DNA of 64,000 nucleotides, from assembly GCA_021234155.1 (NCBI GenBank), contig JAJEKV010000004.1:10416109-10480108 (forward strand), given 5' to 3'. The notes beneath the pieces are model-generated. The model was not told the DNA's origin, ran no database searches, and saw only the letters and a list, made by a program, of their open reading frames with translations. Within the stretch, counting starts at the first letter, position 1. Every line of letters begins with the position of its first letter. This DNA is from Isoetes taiwanensis (lineage: Eukaryota; Streptophyta; Lycopodiopsida; Isoetales; Isoetaceae). A program made the translations under genes and the position numbers. Below are positions 44,238-55,576 of the stretch, piece by piece.

Positions 44238-47200
44238 CTCAATCACAAGTGCTTCAGGAACTGGTCAATCTAGTCGCTCTGTTGGCATTCCTTCTGAGTT
44301 TCATGAGCATCTTCGCCAGAGGCAACAACTTTTATGGGCTGCAAAAGAAGAGGTTAACAATATTGTAAGGTTGTGTGCTTCAATTTTAGAGTTTGAAGCT
44401 TCTCGGAAAGGAGTTCTGGACACAGAAACAAATAGTCTGGAGCAAAATGCTTGGCAGCAAGGGTATCAAAATATAATTGCCAGACTGGAAGCTACTTGTC
44501 TGTCATTCACAAGTAAGATGCTTACCTGCATACATGCCTGATTTAAACCCTCTTTAGCTTCGTATTAACTAGTTAGAAGTAGCTTTGAATAATAATAAGT
44601 ATATCATGAGAAACTGCTGTTGCACTTTATGAGAACGAGATTTGAAATAATAAGTCGGTGTAAAGTCTTCTAAATCTTCTTGGATAGTGTTCTCTGAACT
44701 GTTCCCTATTAAAGCATTGTTTCTCTTGATTTGGCCTGATTTCATCTTTCTCCTTGCCAGCTAAAAGTATGTCATAGGCTTTCTAAATTCAATTTGCATC
44801 ATGTCAAAGCATGAAGTAACATATCAGTTACAATTATGATTGCCAAAAGTACTTCGTGGCTTCAAATAGTCTTTTCGTTAGAGCCTGAGGAATCTGAGCC
44901 AACAGACAATGCAATAGGGAGGGGGGGATTCTATTAATGTCTACAGTGGATCCATAGGCCTAAGTTGCACATTCCGGCCAGCTTCAATCTTCAACTGATT
45001 TGTGAGGGGGAGGGTGAGATGAATGGAATGGATTAAAATATTAAGCTACATGCATCTGCAAGCCATTCTGCTTGTTCCATGTCAGCCTGTTCTTGCCATG
45101 CGAGTTTACTAAATCCATATGTCACATGGAAAACAAAACAAAATAGAAGGCACGTGTAAGAACAAAATTTCTAGCTATTTACTAGTACTAACTCAGGTAA
45201 GTATTTGAAGTGACCAGCAATATCCTTATTATTGAATAAGAATTCTTTGTGGCTTGCCATATCAGTGGCTGCACCGTTAAAACAATTGGATAAGGGGATA
45301 TTATGGACAATAAAGACCAGTTTACGGTACCATAGATGGAAAGCAATGTCAATATTCCTTTTTTTGATGCCTTCTTGCAGCCAATGCCAATGTATGGATG
45401 AAATTCATGCTACTTGTTTCTTATCTTCCATTCCTTGCATGCTTCATAGGTTCAGAATTAGAGTGGAAGTCCGCACGTAAAAGCCCGGAAGTTACAAGCA
45501 CCAACCTATCTAAAGCAAGCGGAGGAGCTACGCCTTGCTTCAATTGGAAGCGGACTTTGCCAGGTGAATTTTAATTGCACATTCATCTTGGTGACACTTA
45601 TTAGAGGTATGGTGCCCGAAAGTTGCTTTTTGTATAGGAGAATTGCAAGTGGCATCTTCTCGAACTAAGACGACAAATGATTGAGGCAAACCAACAACCG
45701 GCCACTTTTTGCAAAATGATGCGGACACATTACGCCTACGACATCGTAAAAACATTTTAATGCTAGAAGAGGTGTGTTTCATGTATGCACGTTTTGTGAG
45801 CTTTTATAAAGTAGGAAATAACAACATATGTGCGCTTATGCCAAGCTAACCCAAGTGCAACAAATAAGATGCCAAAACCGGATGTCTATGATTTTAATTG
45901 TAGCGGCGAAAGTACTATGAGGATCCGTTATTTGCATGTAAATTCTTATCTCTAGTTCATTTACGGGTTTTGGCAAATCACGGACTCATCCGAGAGTGCA
46001 AATAATGTGCATATGCTAGCAAAGGAAGCGATAATGGAACGTAAAAGGTTGGTTGCGATATTTCAAAGGTATATTCTATGTTGAATGTTGTCTATGCTTT
46101 AGGTTAATATGAAAAGAAGCTTAATGAGATGATGTGAGTATTGTTCTCTGTAGGCACATGCAAGCAATCCTTCCTTTAGAGCCAATGTTAAATTACGCAA
46201 AAGGTATAGTAGCCGATCCTGACGAACAATCAGATCGTCGGCGACGGATGCCCTTAAGCTAGGCCACAGTCAAGCATTATTGCGGTCTCTCCATAATGGA
46301 AGGTGAAAGATATGATACCTATTTTAGCAAGCACTTGCACGGGATCATGGCTCTCGTGGAGCAACTACACTCGTCATTGACACAACTTGCTCGAATTGCT
46401 AGCTTAGATGCGGTGTTCTCCACAAGGTGATTCCTTTGACTTCTCAAAGTGTGGCGTACATACAGGCTTTATAGCTGCATAATGTTTCCTTTTCGTCACA
46501 CATTTAAACGTAGTTTTTGTAGCATGGGCCATAAGGTGTATATAGTGTTTTTTTATCGTTTGTTCCGAAGTTGTTAGTCAAGCTAATGAATTATGTGAGA
46601 AAAGACGAAAGCAATGAAGGTCTTATGCAATCATAAGCCATGCATATTTGCTTGCAATGCTCTCACGGTGGTCTCTTTTTCCTAATTAGACCTGGTTTTT
46701 CCTAATTGTCGTATTGATAATTTTGTTTGTTTAATGCCCCTATGATGAGTGAACCACTCTATTAGGGTTTGAGTTCCCTTGTAACGGGATTCTATGTTGT
46801 AAGAACTTTGTGAGAGGAGAATTTTATGTGTCCATTAAACTGATTTGAATGTTATTTCCAGGCTTTTGAAGGGGCTAGTGAAAGTCAAGTTGCTTGATCG
46901 CAAAGTGACATTATAGCACCCCAAGACCGACAAAAAGGTAGTATCCTCACATGAACAGTCTAGTTCCTTTTTTCAACCAACGGCCGGACCATTTGCGGAT
47001 GATGAGGTGCGCTTTGAGGATGAGAATGACTCTTGGGTTTCACCCCCAATAGTGAGGATATGAACTGTTATGGCTTCTATTCGGATGCTTCAACACCAAA
47101 GATCCCCTAACAAAGACAAAGGCGGTTGCTATTATCATATGAGGATCCGAAAGGCATGTTGTGGACAGCTTTGCGTAAATTTGAAGACCGGACAATCGAT

Positions 47201-47765
47201 GGCAGATCATCTTTAGAAGCACATAGCCAAGTCGGTGCTACTGCCATTATGAAAAACAAGTACCGTAAATTGCTCAGCCGCGTGGGTTATTGATAAGCGA
47301 GGAATTTGAAAGCTCTCGGGCTAATGAAAAATCGCAAAAGCCGCCAGAAACAAAGGGGCAAGCACTCAAAATCCATATCCATTCGTAGTGGCGTAAAAAT
47401 CAACTAATGTCAAAAGGTAGTTCCTAAGGATTTTGTGCTCTTGTATCTCCGGACCGACGCGGAAGCATTGAATCTATGCTGTGAAAAAGGAACGCTTATG
47501 CCGTCTCTCGCCCTCGGGCGTGTTCGGGCTAAGCTTGAAGGCCGTGATAATGAGGGGAATAGGTAATGTGCATGAGTTTATGTAGAATTATTTAACAAGA
47601 TGCTTGTTTCCCTTAGGCAAGCAAGCACAAGTTTCGAACATGCGTGTTTTCTTTTTAGGCAAGCACAACAAGTTTACGAACAAGTCGACGCTTTTCGCTG
47701 CGTCAAGCAACAAGTATCGACAAAACTGCGGCAACATGTATGAAGGCTGGACACCATGGATATAG
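44238..47765 (+). pseudogene. SMG1: SMG1-type PIKK kinase, C-terminal exons (incomplete gene)
   Basis: A chain of plus-strand exon-like segments with plant splice sites matches the region after the kinase domain of plant SMG1, the nonsense-mediated-decay kinase. Exon ~44,238-44,514 reads GIPSEFHEHLRQRQQLLWAA, SILEFEASRKGVL and QGYQNIIARLEAT. Next comes ~45,970-46,068 ending in KEAIMERKRLVAIFQ. Then 46,154-46,426 reads HMQAILPLEPMLNYAKG and LHSSLTQLARIASLDA, followed by 46,862 onward with AFEGASESQVA and DEVRFEDENDSWVSPP (46,998). Near 47,520 it reads GRVRAKLEGRDNEGNR. The last exon ends in the FATC tail NMYEGWTPWI and TAG at 47,763-47,765. Kinase motifs are not in the window. Several internal stops and shifts (for example in 46,154-46,426 and the last exon) suggest a pseudogene or sequence error. 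Attribution rests on remembered family motifs; the FATC ending is the strongest. Confidence 0.62.
47605..47690 (+). repeat. Tandem duplication of a splice acceptor and exon start in the SMG1-like gene
   Basis: TTAGGCAAGCACAA with following bases occurs at 47,615 and 47,655, each preceded by a pyrimidine tract. The two acceptors are 40 bp apart and lead into the FATC exon. Confidence 0.7.
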
Positions 47766-48404
47766 TCACATTCCCAATATTTCTCAATGGAGGTGCTTTA
47801 TCGATTTATTACGGTGTCTTCAGGGCCTAAAACAAATGAACGAACAAAATTCTCGGCCTTTGTCATTTATGTAATTGTTCATTGACAAACATTTGTTGCG
47901 CATCGTTACCTTATAAGATTGTCGATACTGGGAGATGAAAGGATTTCTTCACAGTGCACTTTTGACTTGAGGTGGCAGCAGATGTTGTCAATAACAGAAG
48001 AAATTAGCATGTGCATGCAGAAATTAGCAGGTGCTGCGTTGTAGATGTTGAGGTTTTGATTAGTTGTTTGGGTAGCGGATGCCTGGTGTTTGCCGGGCGT
48101 GCTACATTTTTTAATGTTTTACATACAAAACCACAATCATTCACGAACGAACGTATTGTTCATGAGTAATTGGAAGAATTAATATGAGCATGTATTGAAT
48201 TTGGTGATTGTATTCAATTTCATGAATGCGTCCAATATTTTCTTGGTAATTGTATTCCCTCAACACAAGGGCAAATCAAACTTACAAACGTTGGTCATGT
48301 TTCTATTCGATCCAGTCTTATGTGGAAATTCCAAATATACCCTTCAAGTTTGTAAATATCCCAAAAAATACACCTAGGGTATTTTGATCAAATGGCAATA
48401 ACAT
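47766..48404. other. Downstream of FATC exon, no gene seen
   Basis: Probable 3' untranslated sequence and spacer, AT-rich. GAAATTAGCA(T/G)GTGC is repeated at 47,999 and 48,020. Nothing else recognised. Confidence 0.4.
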
Positions 48405-48890
48405 TTTTGGGTTGCCCCTACTTAATATGCCAATGATCGCTAAAAACTTGCTATAGAGTGTAAATTGGCCGCCGTTGTTCTTGAGCATCCATCTCAAAAC
48501 CGCTAACCGGTGCCAAAAGATGGGTTTTTGGGGCTAACCGCATCGAGGAGAGCTAGATGCATTAGCTAGTCAAATGGTTGCTCTGCGGATCGGGTTTTCG
48601 ATGTTGTTCTTGATGCTCGATGATGCTTCGGCGAGACCTTGGACCGGTGGTGGCCCCATAGCCAAGGTGTATATGCCGTAGGTAGACCTCATCCGTGCCA
48701 TCTAATTGTAGTTCATGCCCTAAATTGATAGAAGGGACGGACCATAGCCATAACCATACTCTTGATCTCTTAGGAAGCTCCCCTTCTCGATTCTTTGGAA
48801 TTGGGTCAATAACAAGCGCTTCCTCTTGGATGGGAAAAGCGACTGGATCTCAAGGTTATCTTAAAAAATCTCACCTCTAAAATGTTTCAT
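48405..48890 (+). repeat. Second copy of the segment at 44,015-44,290
   Basis: Shares TTTTTGGGTTGCCCCTA, then GCTAAAAACT...TGTAAAT, and further on GGGTCAATAACAAGCGCTTC, against 44,020-44,290. Differences again concentrate at CAG/CTG. This suggests a partial tandem duplication of the SMG1-like locus, with this copy lacking the conserved exon body. Confidence 0.55.
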
Positions 48891-51019
48891 TTCCATGCTT
48901 ATGTTGCTTATTTACGATATCGTGTTACGCATATGTAGGTTTTTGCAGGCAGCTCAATTGGGTGGAAGGATACATTTGTTGCTTATGAAGCCCAAAGGTT
49001 TTGAGAGTCCTTAGGCACAACTTAAACAATAGTATAGAGTTTATTCTTGAATTCGTTCACTACTTGCGGCATAAAGAATGTAGGAGCCCATACTTCCTCT
49101 ACTTGCCGACGTACAAAGAGAACCATTTTGCTTTCTAATTAAATGCGAGGTTTTGAAAGGTGGAATAAGGTTCTTCCCTACGAGATTAGGCATGTCGCTG
49201 GACAAATTTAGACAAAATAAAAAAACATGCAAATACACCCTGAGGCAACCCTCCGTGTGCAGCACCTTGTTTTTTTTGTTCTTTTTTTTTGTTCCCACAC
49301 AAGATGAATAACCATTCTCCCTCTACAAGATCGAGAACTTGATGTTACAATTTTAAATCAGAATTTCAAGGAGGTAGATAGATACCCATCAATGAAGGAA
49401 GGAAAGTTAATTGAAAAATCAAAGGAAGGATCCTCATGGCAATGTACTAAAGAAGGGAGTGCTATGAATGTCACTAATGGATGAGTTTCCCAAGCATACC
49501 ACAGGGTTGTTTATAATACGATGGAACCATTTTCTTACCGTTGTGTAACAACTTGCACTGCATCCCAAGTATGTGACAGCCTCAATAATTATATTCCATT
49601 GGCTATTGGCTACATAAACATATAACTACATAAAAATACATATAAATCTTCCTGGCCATATGGGCATATCCCTAAGCCTTGACCAAACGTCACCACCCAT
49701 GTTCTGTCACAGACATTTTCTGCTGAAAGCATTAAAATTCTCAACCCAAAGACGAGATTTCACATCCTTCCTATTGTCTCCAGTTAAATATGTGCCAACA
49801 TTAAAGCCTAATTATACTTTCCATTGGCAGCATGTTGAAGAGTAATCCAAGTGACATCTCAAGGCACACAGCTAAACACCTGACAAATACACATGCCACT
49901 TGATTCACAAAAAAGTGTGCTCAAATGTTCTCCAAATTCTTTCCTGAATGATTGTAACAGCAAAAAGAAGGGACATGCTTTTCGCAATTAACATATTACC
50001 TGAGTACTTCTTTCCACAAGAAACAAAAGTTACCTGATTCTTTACATGCTTCTGAGCAAAACTGAAGTAGAATCCATGCTTGTTGGAATCTAAACAGGTT
50101 ACTATTTGAACAACCTTTCTCCTTATGCTCTCTAGATGCATTTAGGAAGGTTCTTAAAAGTCCAACCAGAAAATGATATAATATGTGGTACGGTCATTAG
50201 AGGACTATAATTTGCTGTATGCATTCACCAAAACCGACCACTTGCTGGCTCTTTCGGCTTTGAGAAGAATGAGAACAGCTGTATAAAGCTTTAGGCAGAA
50301 ACTTAAGTTCTCTAATAGTAGGAAAAACCACAGACTAGTTAAGCAAACAGTGTTTCAGAAGCTTAAATGCAACCAATACGAGTGCATCACCATATGTCCT
50401 TCAAGAAAAAAACTTTGTATACATGCAAGCAACAGATATTTCCATTCCAAAACCTTTTTCATCTTCCAAGATAAACGGTATATGTTGTCGAATCCGGTAG
50501 AAATATACCAAAAAAAATGAACCAGATTACTGCCAGCTGCAATTCTTCCTAATCCTTCGTTATATGCAAAACTGCATTGATAAATCTTTAACCAAAATGC
50601 TCTGTAGTTTCACCTGCATTTTGTTGTTGGAGCCTGCTGATGCGTGTTGTGTACCAAAAAGTAGTGGCCTGTAAATTCTGACTTGGCCAGCTGCAAAATA
50701 AAATAGCTTTGCAGATCACAAATACACGCAAATTGCAATGCAACCAACCTCTCAGGTAAATGAAAAACTTCCATTTCCGAAATAGGTTACAAAAAATTCC
50801 TCATGTCCGATTTGACATGGGTTTTAGGTACATATCCTGTTATAAGTTTTCGCTATCTTCTTCAGTAGAACTGTGTCTGTCTGTATATCAATCAAACCCA
50901 AACATACGGGGCTGTGCAAAAGCACTTCGATCACAAAAATGTGAGCTAGAAGAGCTCAGAGTATGGAGTAACTGGTTGAAAGACCAAACAGAAAATATGC
51001 AGAAACCTCTGGTATCGAG
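48891..51019. other. Intergenic; 3' side of the DeSI gene
   Basis: AT-rich, without long open frames or motifs. The 3' untranslated region of the minus-strand gene starting at 51,675 probably extends into the right end of this stretch. Nothing else seen. Confidence 0.45.
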
Positions 51020-51675
51020 CTATTTATACTTCAAAATGCCCTGCTTTTTATTTCGAATCTTAAGCCGGTAGCAGAAGACACAGCTAGCAAAAGAGCAAAG
51101 GCCTATTCTGGCGAGCCTATTCACCCATTTGGGTATAGGAGTTCCGGTAAGCCTCAAGCTCACATCATTCGTAAAATGGTTGCAGTTATTTGCAATCAGA
51201 TGGTAAGAATCGCCTGTATACCGCAAAGACAGATGCTCAATGAATTCTCTGAACTCGTCCGGCCCCAAATCAGTTGTGCCCAATAATATTGCCTTTCGAA
51301 ATCTGAATCCAGGGCAGCTTCTGGGGACTACTTCAAAAATCCCGCTCGCAGAGTATTCATGGGCGCCGAAAGCATACTCTACTCCATGTGCTGCAGCGGC
51401 AGATATCGAATCTAAGAATTAGTCTTGAAAGACACAAGAAAGCTGGTTCGCAGCTTTAGATTTATGATTCAAAAGACAAGAACTATGATCTCACCTTCGA
51501 TTCCGGAGTGAAAAATCCCTAAACCGACCCAATACATGTAGCCGTTGACAGGAGTCATATCATACACATTCAAATAAACAGGCGCCTTCATGCTTATAGC
51601 AGATCGTAGAATAATGCTGGAGCAGTCGAAAGACATGATCCGGTCTTTCATTCGCCCAAATAATGCTTGCTGCAA
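51020..51675 (-). CDS. DeSI/PPPDE-type deubiquitinase-like peptidase (two exons)
   Basis: Exon 1 (51,591 or 51,675 down to 51,495) encodes APVYLNVYDMTPVNGYMYW and GLGIFHSGIE. It is followed by a GT...AG intron (51,494-51,391). Exon 2 (51,390-51,020) encodes HGVEYAFGAHEYSASGIFEV, LGTTDLGPDEFREFIEHLSL and YHLIANNCNHFTNDVSLRLT, then GTPIPKWVNRLARIG and a hydrophobic tail. The phase-1 junction restores GCA (Ala), and the frame is open throughout. From the ATG at 51,591 the product is 155 residues. These are the hallmarks of plant DeSI-like PPPDE peptidases: His in HSG and the catalytic Cys in NNCNHF, which remove SUMO/ubiquitin-like modifiers. Start at 51,591 is preferred because homologues begin just before VYLNVYD; 51,675 gives 183 residues. 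It is the only gene in the window that reads intact. Confidence 0.9.
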
Positions 51676-52564
51676 TTACGGTGGTTGAGAAAAATCGCCC
51701 ATAAAGTGTACACTGCAAACATGGAGATAGAGAGCGCAGAAATCACGGTATGTTACCTTAGATTATTAAAGAAGTCTGCCATAGCAAAAAAGCTCCAACA
51801 AAAAGCGACAGAACAGAGCATCTCATTTGTGGGTTCTTTTTACTACAATGCAGCATGCAACTGCCGTGTTGAGCTCATGATCTTCATGATTTTAGAGCGA
51901 TTCGGACCCAAAAGTACTGTGCACGATTAATATAAAGAGGTACTGACGTTTCTTGGGACAAAATGCAAGTAATGTGCCGGCCAATCCGGCCAAGCTGCAT
52001 GGAAAAGGTCAAGCTGCCAGAAAAGCCACACTGATACGATCGACTCCACCGGAATAGAGGGGATTATTACTGAAAAGATGAAGATGGCGAAGAAGATATG
52101 CAAGATTCGTAAAAAATATGACAGAAACAAAGCTCAGAAGGAACTGAGATCAAAGACAAAAGCAAAATATGGAAGAATCGGGAAAAATGTGATAGAAACA
52201 AGCCCTGATGGGATTTTGTGCGAGGCTAGAAGCCAAACGAGAAAATGGCAGAGGAATGAGCTGAATCTAGCACAGAATCAGACACATGCAAGGCGTGTAT
52301 GGGGCGTAAATGCAAGCAGAATGAAGCTGTGGACTGTAGCGGTTACATTTGTTGAAGAGATTTTTTGATCCTGTAAATGCAAATAGTCATGCACGGCTTT
52401 GTGTTCCGGCAGCCCCGCTCCTTTGCTTTCCTTCTGAATGAAAACAGAACTTATATTATTACGCAAAAAAAACATACACAGTCGCCGGCAAGCTCCTGCA
52501 AAAAGTGCCTGGCTTCCTGCCATCCTGGCTGCCACAGTGGCACGCTGTTGGCCGGTCAATTTTA
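51676..52564. other. Upstream of the DeSI gene, no other gene supported
   Basis: Probably contains the 5' untranslated region and promoter of the minus-strand peptidase gene. A ~25-bp phrase, AAAAATGTGATAGAAACAAG or a near-match, recurs at 52,112 and 52,182. Open frames here are lysine-rich by composition and lack motifs. Confidence 0.4.
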
Positions 52565-52648
52565 TGGGGGATACCGCTCCCCTGTATCCCTGGGATTCCC
52601 TTTGACTGATTGGAGGGCTTAAGTTAGGCCCAGATTCCACTACTGCGC
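52565..52648 (+). repeat. ~84-bp direct repeat, left copy
   Basis: GGGGATACCGCTCC...GGCTTAAGTTAGGCCC...ATTCCACTACTGC. Matches 53,024-53,106 with few differences. Confidence 0.85.
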
Positions 52649-53023
52649 CACATCCAGACCTTGCTCCTATCAACTACTAGGCAATTTGAAGCACACTGCA
52701 GAAATCGGCATTCCATTCGAGTCGTGGTAGTTCCTACATTTCAGCTCAGGTGGGGAAGGCTCTGCATGCATCTGTCGGGCAACATCCCTCGTCAAAAAAA
52801 AAATTGGATATCTTATTCCACATCAGGGATTTCCACCCTGTAGTGGACTCGCAACAGCAGCATCGGCCGCTTACTTGTTCCTCTCAGACTCGTGGCCGCG
52901 GCAACTGTCGAACTAATGGAATCTCGGCCTTAAGGTACCTTTAACCTGGATCTTGGACTGGGGAATCTTGGAGGTAAAGATCCCGTCCTTCTGGATCTCG
53001 GCCATTTTCCAACGGGATCCTTT

Positions 53024-53106
53024 TGGGGATACCGCTCCTGTGTATCCCTAGGATTCTCTTTGACTGATGGGAGGGCTTAAGTTAGGCCCAGATTCCACTA
53101 CTGCAG
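53024..53106 (+). repeat. ~84-bp direct repeat, right copy
   Basis: Partner of 52,565-52,648, 459 bp away. No primer binding site or TG...CA ends were found, so not called an LTR. Confidence 0.85.
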
Positions 53107-53227
53107 CCAGGGATAGGTTCTGTATGTACGAAATCCAAATTCCTGACGTATAAAGTTAAAAAATATATTTTTTTTTTGAAAAAAAACGTATTTAACGTAT
53201 TTTTAGGTCGCCGACCGGAAAAAAAAA

Positions 53228-53447
53228 TTTCGCGTACGCGAAAACATTTTTGTATACGTGAAATAAACGAATTAGCTGCGCAAAATTCGAATCAGAGTTT
53301 CGCGTACGTGAAATATTCAATTTTGCGTACGCGAAAAAATCTTCGCATACGCGAAACTGAACATTTCGCGTACGCGAAACTGCCTTGTGTTCGCATACGC
53401 TGTTTATGATGTTTCGTATACGCGAAAAAGTTTTCGCGTACGCAAAA
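53228..53447. repeat. Cluster of a 16-bp palindrome TTTCGCGTACGCGAAA
   Basis: Nine sites in 220 bp, at about 53,228, 53,250, 53,298, 53,321, 53,341, 53,364, 53,389, 53,412 and 53,432. Two match TTTCGCGTACGCGAAA exactly (53,228 and 53,364), and the rest have one to three changes, often TATAC or CATAC in the core. Spacing varies between 20 and 48 bp, so it is not a simple tandem array. A related cluster is at 59,558-59,619. The CGTAC core resembles the GTAC core recognised by plant SBP-box factors, but this is inference only. Confidence 0.9.
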
Positions 53448-55394
53448 CTGAAGAAACCGTGTAGGGTTTGGATTGGAAATAAGAAGGTTCCAAAACAAAA
53501 AGTGAAAATCGCATGAGACCCACTTTAATTAAATGTGACCAATTTGGTTTCAACAAACTAATTCAGTTGCAATGCAATGTTCAGTTGTTGGTTGAGACAA
53601 TGGAGTATGAACTTATTTGGGATATACAACATGTTTAATGCGAATTGGGCAAAAATGTGTTCTTTCAATTTAAGAATAACGCTTATAGTTTTTCTTCTTA
53701 GACATTGTATTGGTAGGACATAAAAAGTACTTATCATCTATCTACTTCATTAAGATATCTGTAGCATAGGGTTGGAAACATAGCAACATTGTATTTCATT
53801 ATATTTTGCATCATAGATAGAGCACATTGTTTCCATTGTATTTTTGCCATTTTCTGTCCTCATGGATGCTAACAGATTGTATTAGCAGATTATTTTATTT
53901 TCTTATTACACCCTCCAATCTTAAGATGTTATACGATTACTAAATGCAAATTTAGTAATGGTGTCCTTCAAATTAAAAATGTCTTTTTATTAACAAACAA
54001 GGCGTCTACATGATTTATTAAAGAAGACTGCCAGCAAGTCATGGTATAAAGTTGCCATTTCCCTTTTAGGGAAAAAAAAAAAGGGGCATTAAGTGTGATA
54101 TCCTAGAGGTCAAGGGCTCTTCAAAGGGAAAAGGATCAGAGCCTAGAATGTCTGTTGTCTTTTTTGGATAAATTTCACAACTATCTGACATTAAAAATTT
54201 TTCTTTACATGTCATGACACTATTTACTGCTCATTGAGACTAAAGGTGAATCTCTATACAAGTATAAACTAGGCTACAGTATGCTGTTGGAATCAACATC
54301 TTTAGAAACAATTCTTTTGTCCTCTACAAGTTATCAGCTGCTGGCAAGCCTTAAAATTGAATGGTGATATCTCCATTTTTTAAGGGTAACTTTTAGAGTT
54401 GCCATTCATGCTGAATGGCAATTTTGTCAACATGCCATTCCTTTGAAGATTAAATTTTTTTTTAGGCATTCATTAAAGTTGCAATAAATAAGCACATCTT
54501 AGATACAAAAGCAAAAAGACTTCATCATATATATTTTTTACACATAAAGCTTAAAGGCCTTCATATTAGTATTCAAAGTAATTAGCCCAAAGTTTGCAAT
54601 TGCACCATGCGGCGTTGCTTATGAACCATCCAAATTAGCATAGATCATCTCATAGTCTGCATCAGCCACGTTAGGTGATGATAAGGATAAGAACATCAAT
54701 ATTTCAATCAGGAAGAAGAAGAATCAATGGCAATAATACAGTTATATTTCTGTATTTCATTACCTTTTTCTTAAAGTCTGATCCAAGTTCCAAAACCGAG
54801 TTCAGAATCTGAGTTCCCAGGCCGACTCCGAGTTTGGGCGAATCTTTCGAGTTTACAGTCTGAGTTTTGGCCCATTCTTCAGAGATACATCATTGATCTG
54901 GACTCTGGTCTAGATTTCGGATTTATCATTGGTATAGCTCTGGAACTCTGGCCGCAAAACTGGAGTGGGATCATCAGAAACGGAGCGAAATTGGAAAGAA
55001 GTGGAAAATGCCAGTTTGTTCGCCAACAATTTCTTCAAGATTCCCCCTTTTTTTTAATGTTTAATGTTGGTTGGTGTGGTATTAATTTCGTAGTATCGCA
55101 TTAATGATAATAATGGTATTTTGTTCCAAATTCAATTGGGTTGGGGGAAGACTCTTCTTGGGGTGGGGATTTTATTTCATCCTTGTCTTCTGGAAATACA
55201 TGAATAAAATAAGTTGTGATAAAGAAAAGAATATATACTAGACTAGACTAGAAAATCAGTTTTTTTTTTTTAACTTGCCATTCAAGTGAAGGGTGACATT
55301 TGTGGAAGCCGTTCAAGTTGAATGGCATTTTTTTCCTCTTCCCGTTCATTTGCATGGCCAAAAAAAAGACGACCGTTCTTTGAAGGGCCAAAGG
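53448..55394. other. AT-rich intergenic stretch, no gene seen
   Basis: No supported gene. Segments with GAATGGCA/TGCCATTC words at 54,400-54,450 and 55,272-55,330 are related to the tandem pair at 55,395. Poly(A/T) runs are frequent. Confidence 0.5.
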
Positions 55395-55454
55395 CCTCTT
55401 GAATGGCATTGCAATGTTCAAAGACCTCTTGAATGGCATTGCAATGTTCAAATT
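55395..55454 (+). repeat. 30-bp tandem pair
   Basis: Two 30-bp units of CCTCTTGAATGGCATTGCAA plus ten further bases, differing only at the unit edge. Confidence 0.85.
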
Positions 55455-55576
55455 TAAGGCTCTGCTGGTAAGTTGTCATCCCTTCATCTTTGTAATCTAT
55501 TCTTCAAATATGATGACCATTCCCAAAGATAGGATGTCATAAAAAAACAGGGTATCCTCATGTAAGGCTGATATCA

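Noticed and set aside
52278-52673. Minus-strand 131-codon open frame
   Set aside because: Covers part of a direct repeat, shows no domain and is not kept in the other repeat copy.
53292-53498. Minus-strand open frame rich in FAYAK/RVR phrases
   Set aside because: The phrases are translations of the 16-bp palindrome cluster, not a protein repeat under selection.
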